DNA of 64,000 bases from Hyphomicrobiaceae bacterium (GCA_022844225.1 JALHMC010000008.1:1-64000), one strand, 5' to 3'. Positions 1 to 8,328 are shown, counted from the first letter of the stretch. The notes: generated by a model from the letters alone, not told the origin. A program made the numbers and translations.

Positions 1-619
1 TCGCGCTGTCTGACGTTACGGCCGCGTGCACAATCAGCACCTCGTCGGGCATCTCGTCGAGATCGACCCCCACCCCCTCCAGCCTCACGCTCACTGGCGG
101 CGACGGCGGCAGTAGCGGCACCGTCCGAGGTGGCACCTCAGCCCCCCGCGAGGCACCCTCGCGTCCGGCTTTGCCGCGCCCGGTGTGCCGTGGCGTTTCG
201 ACGGCTTGACCTCGAGGCGGCTGAAGGCGTGGAGGCGGCAGCACGACGACGGGCGGTCGACCAATCAGCGGCGGCGACACCGTTGGCCTCCGTGGCGGCG
301 GCGAAGAGACCAATGGACGTCCCCCGCCTGTCGGTCGCACCGTCCGCTCCTTCCTGGGTACTTGCCTTGAGACGGGTGCTCGCGACGGCGGCAAAGCCCT
401 GCGGCCGCCAGCACCCGGCGTACGGACGCGACGAGGCTCCGACAGTCGGTTGATGCCCACTGCGGGTCGGGCCTGGGCGCGCGGAGGAGCGAGCCCGGGT
501 CCAGCAGTTGGCCTGGAGATCCTTTTCTCGACCTGGGCCGAGCCATGACAGCTCCCGGCAGCGGACAGCAGCAGAGCTGCGCCAGCGACCATGAGCCAGT
601 GAACGAGCGCGAGCATCAT
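1..619 (-). CDS. secreted proline/arginine-rich protein, N-terminal part (possible S8 peptidase of an ECF operon)
   Basis: An open frame of 206 codons runs off the left edge of the window. It starts with two ATG codons, the first overlapping the anti-sigma stop as ATGA (616-619). The first 22 residues form a hydrophobic signal segment (start MMLALVHWLMVAGAALLL). A long low-complexity stretch rich in Pro, Arg and Ser follows, then the sequence becomes more ordered near residue 190 (PDEVLIVHAAV). ECF sigma / anti-sigma pairs in this lineage are often followed by a subtilisin-like (S8) peptidase with such a linker, but no catalytic residue falls inside the window. The coding call is firm because of the overlap, signal segment and uninterrupted frame. 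The peptidase assignment is inference from context. Confidence 0.6.
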   Translation of the reverse strand, partial: MMLALVHWLMVAGAALLLSAAGSCHGSAQVEKRISRPTAGPGLAPPRAQARPAVGINRLSEPRRVRTPGAGGRRALPPSRAPVSRQVPRKERTVRPTGGGRPLVSSPPPRRPTVSPPLIGRPPVVVLPPPRLQPPRGQAVETPRHTGRGKAGREGASRGAEVPPRTVPLLPPSPPVSVRLEGVGVDLDEMPDEVLIVHAAVTSDSA

Positions 620-1296
620 GGCGAACTCTTGCGGTTCGGCTCGAGCAGGACGAGTTCGAACAATCCGGCGTGCCCGCGCAAAGCATCAGCCCGAGCCTTC
701 TGTTCGGATGCTGGGAGCTCCCGCGGCCCAATACGGACTCGATAGAGACCATCGGCGCTCGGACCTCCGGCGATCGTTGCGTTGCGAGATTTGAGCGCCT
801 CCGTGAGATCACGGACAGTGGCCGACGGTGCCAGCCGCACGAGAACGAAAGTGCCATCGGTGAGGCCACCGGCAGGACCGGACGCGGCCTCGTAACCCGC
901 TTCTCCGGCGCCACGCAGCAGCACACCGATGCCGACCGACTGAGCCGCGATCAGAACGAGCGCGGCCGCTGCGGCAAACCGCAATCCTCGGGGAGATAGC
1001 ATCTCCAGAAGCGCATCGATCCAGCCTGAAGCACGCTCCAGAACGCCGGGTCGTGGCAGAGCCTCCATCACAGTCGCAGCCGACGCTCCGCGGGGCGGTG
1101 CAATACTTTCCGCAGCGCCGATGCTTTCCTGACGTTCCTCCTCGATCAGCGCGAGCTGGCGCGCGAGCGCTGCGTCTCGTGCAACCCATGCGGCAACACG
1201 CGCGCGATCTGATGCATCGAGTCGCCCGGTGACGTACCAGGGCAGCAACATCTCGATTTCCTCGCGCTCGTCGGGACCACTGGTGATCTCGGTCAT
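616..1296 (-). CDS. membrane-anchored anti-sigma factor
   Basis: A protein of 226 residues that probably binds and silences the ECF sigma factor encoded just upstream. The cytoplasmic N-terminus has the helical anti-sigma pattern (LLPWYVTGRLDASD, residues 17-30) but lacks the His-x3-Cys-x2-Cys of zinc-binding anti-sigma factors. One membrane segment lies at about residues 106-127, followed by an extracytoplasmic domain of about 100 residues ending in PNRKSSP. The ATG at 1296 overlaps the sigma stop as ATGA (1293-1296); an in-frame TTG at 1302 is less likely. The downstream secreted protein begins inside this gene's stop. Three overlapping genes suggest one transcript, possibly self-activated as is common for ECF operons. 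Confidence 0.85.
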   Translation of the reverse strand: MTEITSGPDEREEIEMLLPWYVTGRLDASDRARVAAWVARDAALARQLALIEEERQESIGAAESIAPPRGASAATVMEALPRPGVLERASGWIDALLEMLSPRGLRFAAAAALVLIAAQSVGIGVLLRGAGEAGYEAASGPAGGLTDGTFVLVRLAPSATVRDLTEALKSRNATIAGGPSADGLYRVRIGPRELPASEQKARADALRGHAGLFELVLLEPNRKSSP

Positions 1297-1856
1297 GGCC
1301 AACCTCTATCGATGCCGGCTTCGCGCAGCAGCTCCGAGAGCTTCTTGCGGGCGTAGAACATCCTCGTTTTCACGGTCGCCTCCGGAATGCTCAGCACCTG
1401 CGCGACCTCCGCCACCGATTGCTCGTGATAGTAGACGAGGTCGATGATCTCGCTGTGGTCGGCAGACAGGCGGTCGATGCAGCGGCGCAGGACGGCGCCT
1501 TTGTCGACCTTCTGGGCGGCCACTTCCGGATTGTCGCTATCGTCGGCCAATGTCTCCGCGGCCTCGTCGCTCCAGCTTTCCTCACGACGCCGCCGGAGCG
1601 TGCTGACGGCTTTGTTATGCGCAATCGACAAAAGCCAGGTCGACACACTGGAGTGGCCTTCGAAACGGTTGGCGGATCGCCAAGCCTCCAGAAACACCTC
1701 ATTCGCGATCTCCTCGGCCACGCTCTCGTTGCGCAGCTTGCGGGCAACGAAACGAAAGACACGGACGTGATGGCGAGCCATCAGCCGCCGCACGGCACTG
1801 CGATCTCCGCTCGCCATTTCGGCGACGAGCTGTTCGTCGCCTGCCGTTGTCGACAT
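1293..1856 (-). CDS. ECF-type RNA polymerase sigma factor
   Basis: A protein of 187 residues, usual for group IV sigma factors. Region 2 covers about residues 20-90, with the core-binding helix ESVAEEIANEVFLEAWR and the promoter-melting segment FEGHSSVSTWLLSIAHNKAVS. Region 4 covers about residues 128-180, with the helix-turn-helix VAEVAQVLSIPEATVKTRMFYARKKL. No extra C-terminal domain is present. It is the first gene of a three-gene ATGA-coupled operon with its anti-sigma factor. It has no PhyR-type partner nearby, so it is not an obvious general-stress EcfG. The signal it answers cannot be read from the sequence. Confidence 0.92.
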   Translation of the reverse strand: MSTTAGDEQLVAEMASGDRSAVRRLMARHHVRVFRFVARKLRNESVAEEIANEVFLEAWRSANRFEGHSSVSTWLLSIAHNKAVSTLRRRREESWSDEAAETLADDSDNPEVAAQKVDKGAVLRRCIDRLSADHSEIIDLVYYHEQSVAEVAQVLSIPEATVKTRMFYARKKLSELLREAGIDRGWP

Positions 1857-2119
1857 CAGCTGCTCCGCAGTGCGTCCCGACCTGTTCGTCGCGGTGAGAT
1901 GGCTAAAGGTTCAAAGCCTGAAGAATGATCGACTTTACCTCACCCGCGCCTGAATGCCTCGCGCGATATCCCGCGCGCTGCAGTGCAACATGATCCTCAC
2001 CGCGAGACCTGCGGACAGACGAGCCGCCACGGCTCGTGGCCGCCGCCGCCGCTATTGGACGGAACGCTCAACGCTGATTAGTGTGCCGGCCGAAACACAT
2101 CACGCCCAGGAGCACACCC

Positions 2120-2926
2120 ATGGCCGCCACCGACGCCGTTCTCTACGAGGAAAAGGGAGATGGCATCGTCGTCCTGACGCTTAACGATGCGAAGACCCGC
2201 AACGCACTCGGCGACGAGATCATCAACGGTATCGTCGCGTCCTGTGCTCGCATTAACGCCGATATGTCCGTCCGTTGCGTGATCCTGACCGGCGCCGGCG
2301 AAGGCTTTTCGTCCGGCGGCAACGTCAAGGAGATGCGCGAGAAGAAGGGCCTCTTCGGCGGCGCCCCGGTCGACATGCGTCGCGCCTACCAGCACGGCAT
2401 CCACAAGATCCCGAAGGCGCTCTACGACCTCGAGGTGCCCTCCATCTGCGCCGTCAACGGTGCCGCCATCGGCGCCGGCTGCGACACCACACTGATGTGT
2501 GACATCCGCATTGCCGGCCGAAAAGCCCAGTTCGCCGAGAGCTTCCTCCGCGTCGGCCTCGTCTCTGGCGATGGTGGCGCCTGGTTCCTGCCCCGTGTCG
2601 TCGGCCTCTCCCGCGCCTACGAGATGACCCTGACCGGCGACGTGATCGACGCGGAGAAAGCCGAGAAATGGGGCATCGTCTCCAAGGTCGTCGACGACGA
2701 CAAGCTGATGGACGAGGCGCTCGCCATGGCGAAGCGTATTGCGGCTTTCCCGCCGCATTCGATCCGCCTCAACAAGCGTCTGTTGCGCGAGAGCCAGGGC
2801 GTCAGCCTCCCCGTCGCCCTCGAGATGGCATCCGCCATGCAGGCGCTGGCGCAATCCACCGACGACCAGCACGAAGCCGTCAACGCCATGCTTGATAAGA
2901 GAAAGCCTCAGTTCAAGGGACGGTAG
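2120..2926 (+). CDS. enoyl-CoA hydratase/isomerase (crotonase) family protein
   Basis: A 268-residue crotonase-fold enzyme acting on acyl-CoA thioesters in the cytoplasm. Oxyanion-hole elements are visible: the first in LTGAGEGFSSGGNVKEM (about residues 54-70) and the second in CAVNGAAIGAGCD (about 107-119). The position of the usual first catalytic Glu is less clear. The segment FAESFLRVGLVSGDGGAWFLPR is typical of the family. The frame opens earlier, but the ATG at 2120 follows AGGAG at 2108-2112 and gives the normal family length. The CoA-transferase 0.3 kb downstream on the same strand suggests a shared role in catabolism of a CoA-activated acid. The substrate is unknown. Confidence 0.9.
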   Translation: MAATDAVLYEEKGDGIVVLTLNDAKTRNALGDEIINGIVASCARINADMSVRCVILTGAGEGFSSGGNVKEMREKKGLFGGAPVDMRRAYQHGIHKIPKALYDLEVPSICAVNGAAIGAGCDTTLMCDIRIAGRKAQFAESFLRVGLVSGDGGAWFLPRVVGLSRAYEMTLTGDVIDAEKAEKWGIVSKVVDDDKLMDEALAMAKRIAAFPPHSIRLNKRLLRESQGVSLPVALEMASAMQALAQSTDDQHEAVNAMLDKRKPQFKGR

Positions 2927-2956
2927 GGCGCCAAATGCATGGACGGGGGACGTAGG

Positions 2957-3214
2957 ATGGAGTCACTTCTCGGGTTGATCGCCTTCGCATCGGTACCGGC
3001 CTATCCGGCGCTCCAGACCATGGCACTGAGGCGGCTGAACGGCGCCTGGTGGTACGCGGCAGCCGCCCCCTTGCTCGCCATGGTACCGATCGCAGCGGTC
3101 ACCGTCATTGCCTTCCTGCAGCAATCGAACCTCTGGCCGCTGCTCCTGATCTTGGCCTCGCCTGTCGCATCTCTCTACCTTCTCGTGACGATCGGGCTCG
3201 GTCGCACGACGTAG
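2957..3214 (+). CDS. small membrane protein of unknown function
   Basis: An 85-residue protein with two strongly hydrophobic segments: about residues 22-43 (WWYAAAAPLLAMVPIAAVTVIAF) and about 50-74 (LWPLLLILASPVASLYLLVTIGL). The short N-terminal part (LIAFASVPAYPALQTMALRRL) is amphipathic. I do not recognise the family. It lies 30 bases after the hydratase and 31 bases before the CoA-transferase on the same strand, so it is probably co-transcribed. The ATG at 2957 is preferred over the in-frame ATG at 2939 because a purine-rich GGGGGACG stretch precedes it; the choice is uncertain. Confidence 0.65.
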   Translation: MESLLGLIAFASVPAYPALQTMALRRLNGAWWYAAAAPLLAMVPIAAVTVIAFLQQSNLWPLLLILASPVASLYLLVTIGLGRTT

Positions 3215-3245
3215 CCCTGTCTCCCGCAATCGTTGGAAGGCGCCC

Positions 3246-4448
3246 ATGCCCGGTCCCCTCTCCGGTTACCGCATCATCGACCTGACTGCCGTGGTGCTCG
3301 GGCCGATTGCGACGCTGCATCTCGCCGATATGGGCGCCGACGTCATCAAGGTCGAGCCGCCGGAAGGCGACATCATGCGCAACGCCGGCAACGGGCCATC
3401 GCCCGGCATGGGACCGATCTATCTCGGCATCAACCGCAACAAGCGCGCCCTTTGCCTCGACCTGAAAAAGCCTGAGGCCATAGCTGCCCTCAAACGGCTG
3501 ATCGCCACCGCCGATGTCTTCGTCCACAACATGCGCGTCGAGGCGGTCGAGCGCCTTGGCCTCGGCTACGAGGCCGTCAAGGCCGTGAAGCCGGACATCG
3601 TCTACGCCTACAGCGTCGGCTACAAACACTCAGGGCCCTACGGCAAGAAACCCGCCTTCGATGATCTCGTGCAGGGCGCCAGCGGCGCCGCAATGCTCGC
3701 CTCCCGCGTCGACGGCGGCCCTCCGCGCTTCCTGCCGAGCCTGATCGTCGACAAGACCACTGGCCTCCATCTCGGCATGGCGATCCTGGCAGCGCTCCTC
3801 CATCGCGAGCGCACCGGCGAAGGCCAGAAGGTCGAGGTGCCCATGCTCGAGACCATCGCCAACTTCTGGCTGGTCGAGCACATGTTCAATCACACCTACG
3901 AGCCCCCGCGCGGATCGATGGGCTATTCCCGTGTGCTCTCACCCGACCGCAAACCCTATCGCACCAAGGACGGCTACGTTTGCGCGCTGCCTTACAATGA
4001 GAAGCACTACCACGCCTTCGCCGCCGAGATCGGTCGGCCCGACCTCATGTCCGATCCGCGCTTCGCGACGCCCAAGGCCCGCTCCGACAATGGCCCTGCT
4101 TTTCAAGCGATCATAGCCGAGGTGATGCAGACGCGGACCACGGCCGAGTGGCTGGCATTTCTCGAACGAGCTGACATTCCCTCGATGGTCGTCAACGATC
4201 TCGAACAGCTCTTCGACGACCCGCACCTGAAGGCAACCGGCTTCTTCACTACGCGCGAACACCCGACCGAAGGCCCGATCCGCACCATGACGAGCCCCTT
4301 CGAGTTCTCAGGTACACCCACCACCTACCGCACCCACGCCCCCCACCTCGGCGCCGATGGCCGCGAGGTGCTGACCGACGCCGGACTATCGGACGAAGAG
4401 ATCGCCGCGCTGGAAGCGTCGGGGGCAATGCGGGTGAAGGGGAGGTAG
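3246..4448 (+). CDS. CaiB/BaiF (family III) CoA-transferase
   Basis: A 400-residue family III CoA-transferase, which moves CoA between carboxylic acids through aspartyl-anhydride and thioester intermediates. The N-terminus (LSGYRIIDLTAVVLGPIATLHLADMGADVIKVEPP) is the classic opening. The expected catalytic Asp lies in GPYGKKPAFDDLVQG (about residues 130-144), after the family SG-P segment. GEGQKVEVPMLETI marks the second half of the large domain. It follows the hydratase and small membrane protein, so the three may form an operon that activates and degrades an organic acid. The acid itself cannot be told from sequence. Confidence 0.92.
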   Translation: MPGPLSGYRIIDLTAVVLGPIATLHLADMGADVIKVEPPEGDIMRNAGNGPSPGMGPIYLGINRNKRALCLDLKKPEAIAALKRLIATADVFVHNMRVEAVERLGLGYEAVKAVKPDIVYAYSVGYKHSGPYGKKPAFDDLVQGASGAAMLASRVDGGPPRFLPSLIVDKTTGLHLGMAILAALLHRERTGEGQKVEVPMLETIANFWLVEHMFNHTYEPPRGSMGYSRVLSPDRKPYRTKDGYVCALPYNEKHYHAFAAEIGRPDLMSDPRFATPKARSDNGPAFQAIIAEVMQTRTTAEWLAFLERADIPSMVVNDLEQLFDDPHLKATGFFTTREHPTEGPIRTMTSPFEFSGTPTTYRTHAPHLGADGREVLTDAGLSDEEIAALEASGAMRVKGR

Positions 4449-4497
4449 GCGAAGGGCAGAGCGAGCGAAGCGAGCCACGGACGACTTTGCCCCGCGA

Positions 4498-4573
4498 GCA
4501 AGCTGGCTTGCGAAGTCGAATGCGGACATTTCTGAGAGCGCACACCCCCAACACGGAGCCAGTGTCTCTGGCT
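4498..4573. terminator. two hairpins between convergent genes
   Basis: The 139-base gap between the CoA-transferase (+) and the sulfotransferase (-) holds two inverted repeats. GCAAGC (4498-4503) and GCTTGC (4506-4511) are separated by 2 bases. AGCCAG (4557-4562) and CTGGCT (4568-4573) are separated by 5 bases. Neither is followed by a strong T-run. The position between converging genes suggests transcript ends. Confidence 0.4.
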
Positions 4574-4587
4574 AAACTTGCCCGCTC

Positions 4588-5547
4588 CTATGTTGTTTGA
4601 TTGTAGAAATCGGAGGCAGGCGAACCTAGCCGGCCAAGGGCCAACCACGTGGCGCACTCCGGGTCCAATCGCTCGCGAACCCGAGCGTCATAGGCTGCCA
4701 AGTCCGCATCGGTCAAAACACCACGCCATCGCTCATTCTCGCCCTTGTTGAAGAAGGTTTCGGCGCCGCCGATCAAGGCGCGCGCAATCGTGGTTTGCAG
4801 CTGATTGCCGTGACGCTTCATCTCCTCGAAGGAAGCCGCCCTGAGCAGAGTGGGCCATAGCTGCTCGGGCACGGTGATGTCCAGAAAGTCCGCGATGCGT
4901 CGCATCTCGCCATAGAGATCCGCTTTCAGGTCGCGATAGTGAACCATCAACAGGTTCGAGCGATTTCGCTGAGCCCAATACGTGCGCTCGAAGCCGAACC
5001 ACGACACGAACGGCATGCCATCCGGATCGCCATTGAGACCCTCGTTCATCCACCGCAGGAAAAATTGGCGCGGATCCTCGGGCGCCCGCGGATAGGGCTT
5101 AGCCAAAGTCTCGTCAGCAAGCCCCAAGCTGTCGAGCCTTTCGAGCGCACGATCGCCAAAAGCACTGCAATGATTGTGATACGAAAGACATGCGTCCCGC
5201 CCATCCCGAGCCACGTGAATGTATTTCACCTCGTCGTGGATCGGCATGCCATCGAAAGGCACATGGGATTTGATGAATCGCCGATGCGATTGTTGGTCGA
5301 TGCGGTCCATTACCAAGCCCGGCGTGTCGTCGAATTCGCGACGATCGAACCACGGCGCAATCTCGGAGATCGGCCGCGGCTCCGGCGACTGGAAAACGAG
5401 AAGGCTGACGATCTGCTGCATCCAGGTCGTGCCGGACTTCGGATAAGTCGCAATCACTATGTCGCCCGCGCGAGGCCGATAGACATTCCATTGGCGACTA
5501 TCGGCCACCCAGGTGCGATAAACGCGAGTGGGTGGGTGAACGAGCAT
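4588..5547 (-). CDS. sulfotransferase
   Basis: A 319-residue cytosolic-type sulfotransferase that would transfer sulfate from PAPS to a hydroxyl or amine acceptor. The 5'-phosphosulfate loop is YPKSGTTW (about residues 35-42). The catalytic His is probably in FIKSHVPFD (about 91-99). The 3'-phosphate segment is VARDGRDACLSYHNH (about 111-125). The C-terminal GENERWRG-like segment (about 268-275) matches the conserved PAPS-binding end of the family. It is downstream of the MarR and TctC genes on the same strand, with a 123-base gap. The acceptor is unknown; a small hydroxylated molecule is as likely as a lipid. Confidence 0.88.
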   Translation of the reverse strand: MLVHPPTRVYRTWVADSRQWNVYRPRAGDIVIATYPKSGTTWMQQIVSLLVFQSPEPRPISEIAPWFDRREFDDTPGLVMDRIDQQSHRRFIKSHVPFDGMPIHDEVKYIHVARDGRDACLSYHNHCSAFGDRALERLDSLGLADETLAKPYPRAPEDPRQFFLRWMNEGLNGDPDGMPFVSWFGFERTYWAQRNRSNLLMVHYRDLKADLYGEMRRIADFLDITVPEQLWPTLLRAASFEEMKRHGNQLQTTIARALIGGAETFFNKGENERWRGVLTDADLAAYDARVRERLDPECATWLALGRLGSPASDFYNQTT

Positions 5548-5670
5548 CAGGGAGCCCTCCTCGAACAGATGTCATCCGCCAATTTCTGATAGCACCGGAA
5601 CTCGTCGAGGGCCCATCCGCCGATCGCCGGCGCCGCATGACGAGCCGTTACCTCGATCGATTTTCGCGCG

Positions 5671-6642
5671 CTACTTCGCATGCAAGCCAAGTTGCTCGAT
5701 GACCGGCTTCATCTCGGCAGAGATCCTGGCAATGCGCGCCTTGAACGCAGGCCCATCCAGATACGCAGGACTTATATCGTATCTCTCCATCAGTGCGCGT
5801 ACGGAGTTCGCTTCGAGCGCCCTCTTGAAGGCACCATGAACTTTCGATGCCACTGCTGTTTCCAAGCCCTTGGGCGCGACCAGCCCGAACGAGACGTCGA
5901 GCTCGAACGGATTGCCGCTCTCTCGCGCTGTCGGCACGTCGGCAAACGAGGGCAGCCGCTTGTCGGTCCACATCATGAGCAGACGCATTCCCCCTGCATC
6001 GACATACGGCTTCCACTCGGTACCCGTCACCATCACCGATACATGATCGCCGAGCACGGCGGGAATGATCTCCATAACGCCCCTGTGTGGCACGTGGGTC
6101 AACTTGATGCCGGACAGCGCTTGCAGTCGCTGCATGCCGAGATTTGCCATCGAGCCTGTGCCCGGTGTTGCATATGTGATCTTGCCAGGGTTGATTCTGG
6201 CGTGGTTCACGAGATCGGCCCAGGACTTGAACGGGCTGTCGGCCTTGACAGCGATTCCGATAGGGAAACTCGCCATCTGCATGATGAAATCGAAATCCCT
6301 GACCGGATCGAAGGCGAGCTTGTGCATCAGCGGGAGATTGGCCAGGGCAGGAGAGTTTATGACATTGAGCGCATAGCCGTCGGGCTTCTGCGTGACAGTG
6401 GCGCCCATCGCAGTGCCGCCGGCGGCGCCAGGCTTGTTGTCGACCGACACGGGTTGTTTGAAGTCTGCCGCGACCAGCTCTGTGATGGCCCGCACCACGA
6501 GATCTTGTGGCGAACCGGCTGCGAACGTCGTGACCAGAGTCACCGGCCGGCTCGGATAGATTTCGGCACGGGCATGCTGTGGCTCCGCGATGCAGAGCGC
6601 GAGGGCCGCTGCAAGAAAGGCACCTTTGATTGCGTACGACAT
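5671..6642 (-). CDS. TctC/Bug-type tripartite tricarboxylate receptor
   Basis: A 323-residue periplasmic solute-binding protein of the Bug family, which binds carboxylates for tripartite tricarboxylate transporters. A signal peptide covers about residues 1-26 (ALALCIAEPQHARA). The mature start YPSRPVTLVTTFAAGSP is characteristic, as are KPGAAGGTAMGAT (about 67-79) and the segment TYATPGTGSMANLG. The start codon follows a strong AGGAGG. No TctA or TctB membrane component lies nearby, so it is an orphan receptor that may serve a distant transporter or act in sensing. It lies 84 bases downstream of the MarR gene and may be controlled by it. Confidence 0.9.
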   Translation of the reverse strand: MSYAIKGAFLAAALALCIAEPQHARAEIYPSRPVTLVTTFAAGSPQDLVVRAITELVAADFKQPVSVDNKPGAAGGTAMGATVTQKPDGYALNVINSPALANLPLMHKLAFDPVRDFDFIMQMASFPIGIAVKADSPFKSWADLVNHARINPGKITYATPGTGSMANLGMQRLQALSGIKLTHVPHRGVMEIIPAVLGDHVSVMVTGTEWKPYVDAGGMRLLMMWTDKRLPSFADVPTARESGNPFELDVSFGLVAPKGLETAVASKVHGAFKRALEANSVRALMERYDISPAYLDGPAFKARIARISAEMKPVIEQLGLHAK

Positions 6643-6725
6643 AACAGTCGTTCCTCCTAAATATCAGTCCTTCCGATCCGGGCGCCGCACCGGAGGGACA
6701 GGCAGGCGAAAACGGGCTTCCTGAT

Positions 6726-7313
6726 TTATCTGCTGCGCTTGCGGCGGCCTGCACCAGGGATCGAGTACTGCTCGTTGGCCGCAATGATCCGTTCGAGAAG
6801 GTCGTAGAACATCTCCCGTTCCTCGTCGGTCAGAGCTGAGAAGATCTTTTCTCGAACGAGAGCGGTTTTCGGAGCTTGGCGAGCATGTGCCGAAAGACCT
6901 TCCGGCGTCACGCGGATGAGCCGAGCACGCCGATCGGCGGGGTGCACAGTTCGTTCGACAAACCCACGCTTCTCAAGCCCATCGATGATCAGTCCAATGT
7001 TTGTACGGTCGACCCCAATTCGCTCGGCAAGACTGATTTGGTCGAGATCAGGCTCACGCTGCAGCGCGCCCACCGTACCGAACTCGAGATTGCTCATGCC
7101 TTCACCGGCACAGGCCTCGGCCCATATGGCCGAGGTGATCTGCAGGAACCGGCGCGCCATCGGCATAGGTGCACGCGGCAGTGGGATTCTGGCCAACGTG
7201 CTCATCCCGAGGCCGCTGTGCATCGGGCCGGGCTTCGAACGAGCGGAAGGCCTCGGCCGGCCTCTCACTGCGGACCTGGAGTTCGCATCGGTCTTTGGGG
7301 AAGCTCGTGACAT
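6726..7313 (-). CDS. MarR-family transcriptional regulator
   Basis: A winged-helix regulator of 195 residues. The recognition part is ISLAERIGVDRTNIGLIIDGLEKRGFVER (roughly residues 92-120), followed by the wing HPADRRARLIRVTPEG. The first 45 or so residues are a basic, poorly ordered extension (SARSKPGP) not usual for the family. The ATG at 7313 is chosen; an in-frame TTG at 7328 would add five residues and sits inside an inverted repeat. It is the first gene of the run MarR-TctC-sulfotransferase, so it probably controls uptake or modification of an aromatic or other carboxylic acid ligand. The ligand is not readable from sequence. Confidence 0.87.
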   Translation of the reverse strand: MSRASPKTDANSRSAVRGRPRPSARSKPGPMHSGLGMSTLARIPLPRAPMPMARRFLQITSAIWAEACAGEGMSNLEFGTVGALQREPDLDQISLAERIGVDRTNIGLIIDGLEKRGFVERTVHPADRRARLIRVTPEGLSAHARQAPKTALVREKIFSALTDEEREMFYDLLERIIAANEQYSIPGAGRRKRSR

Positions 7314-7323
7314 ACCGCACTCG

Positions 7324-7367
7324 ATCAAATAATTGATGATCTAATAATTGCTCAATTTATTGATGAT
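7324..7367 (-). promoter_or_regulatory. AT-rich operator/promoter candidate for the MarR operon
   Basis: An AT-rich island just upstream of the regulator. It contains the inverted repeat ATCAA (7324-7328) / TTGAT (7333-7337) with spacer ATAA. It also contains a direct repeat ATTGATGAT at 7332-7340 and 7359-7367, spaced 27 bases apart. Arrays like this are typical of MarR autoregulatory sites, but binding is inferred. Confidence 0.5.
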
Positions 7368-7550
7368 GTCAACAGACGCAGGAGCGATACGGTTGGACGA
7401 GACCTCGCGCACACTTTTCGAACACCAAGGTGGACCCTGCACGCGAGCAGGCGGCCGGATGGACCTCGACCGTGGCAGCTAGATCTCGGCTCGCTGCGAC
7501 AACGAGATATCCGGCTATCGACCCGTTCCGGCCCCAAGCCGAACTCCACC

Positions 7551-8093
7551 TCACGCCTCCCCCCGTCTCGCCTCCCACCGCTTCTGCAAAAGCGGTATCC
7601 GCTCACGATACCGCCGGGCCTTCACCTCACCTCGGGGTGCGCAGACGGGGCACTCGCACGGGTACCGCTCCGCGTTCTTGAAGGTCGGCGCGTAGCGCCA
7701 CCCGACCGCCTGCGGCAGCGTGCGGACCGCCATGACCTTCCGAGCCTCGATCCGGCGTGGCACCAGGATCTCGTAGCCGCGCGGATCGTCGACCGCGCGG
7801 ATGAGGCCCACAGCCTCGGCCGCCGTCGCAGCGATCGGCTCGCCTAGGTAATGCCGAACATAGACCGTCTCGTCGTCGTCGATCGTGAATGTGACGGCGG
7901 CCATCGTATGCCGCCCCCACCGCTTCAGCTCCCGTGCCCACTGATGCGTCAGCGTATAGCTCTCGAGCACCGGGAACGCCCACACGAAGCGATCCTCGCT
8001 CGTCAACAGCCACCGGACGCGCCGCGGCCGGATGCCATGCCGCCTGATCCGCGCCGCGTCCGTATCCGCGGTGATGTGAACGAGGCGTGCCAT
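7551..8093 (-). CDS. conserved protein of unknown function with H-x-T start and Cys cluster (ADP-ribosyltransferase-like?)
   Basis: A protein of 180 residues with a good ribosome-binding site (AGGGGA) before its ATG. I do not recognise a named family. The start MARLVHITADTDAARIRRHGI resembles the His-x-Thr strand and following helix with I-x3-G that opens many ADP-ribosyltransferase-fold and RNA 2'-phosphotransferase-like domains. A second conserved-looking block is VLESYTLTHQWAREL (about residues 42-56). The C-terminal part has YPCECPVC (about 143-150), a possible metal-binding Cys cluster, and a basic tail. No partner antitoxin gene is seen next to it. The fold assignment is a pattern guess only. 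Confidence 0.7.
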   Translation of the reverse strand: MARLVHITADTDAARIRRHGIRPRRVRWLLTSEDRFVWAFPVLESYTLTHQWARELKRWGRHTMAAVTFTIDDDETVYVRHYLGEPIAATAAEAVGLIRAVDDPRGYEILVPRRIEARKVMAVRTLPQAVGWRYAPTFKNAERYPCECPVCAPRGEVKARRYRERIPLLQKRWEARRGEA

Positions 8094-8240
8094 GGATCCC
8101 CTGGTTCCCGCATCGCGAGCCCTTTTCCGTCCACACTCAAACGCTAAGCAGAGAGAAAAGGCGGTTGATGCGCGAGCCGCAGTCTCGTCCCCCTCCCTTC
8201 AGGGATAGGGATCTCGTCCCTCCTGTCAGAGAGACGGAAT

Positions 8241-8280
8241 TCGTCCCCTCTCCCCTCGGGGAGAGGGTTAGGGTGAGGGT
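8241..8280. repeat. intergenic palindromic repeat element
   Basis: CCCTCTCCCC (8246-8255) pairs with GGGGAGAGGG (8258-8267), and a GTTAGGGTGAGGG tail follows. This sequence type recurs between genes in many high-GC proteobacteria. It lies between the stop of the dehydratase gene and the start of the 7551-8093 gene, both on the minus strand. Confidence 0.6.
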
Positions 8281-8328
8281 GCTGGCCGCTTGCACGAACG
8301 CAATTGAGGCCTCGCCCGCCTAAACGCA

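Noticed and set aside
138..926. A 262-residue minus-strand frame
   Set aside because: It overlaps the anti-sigma gene in another frame and is rich in Arg/Ser without any motif; the in-order gene with the ATGA overlap is in a different frame.
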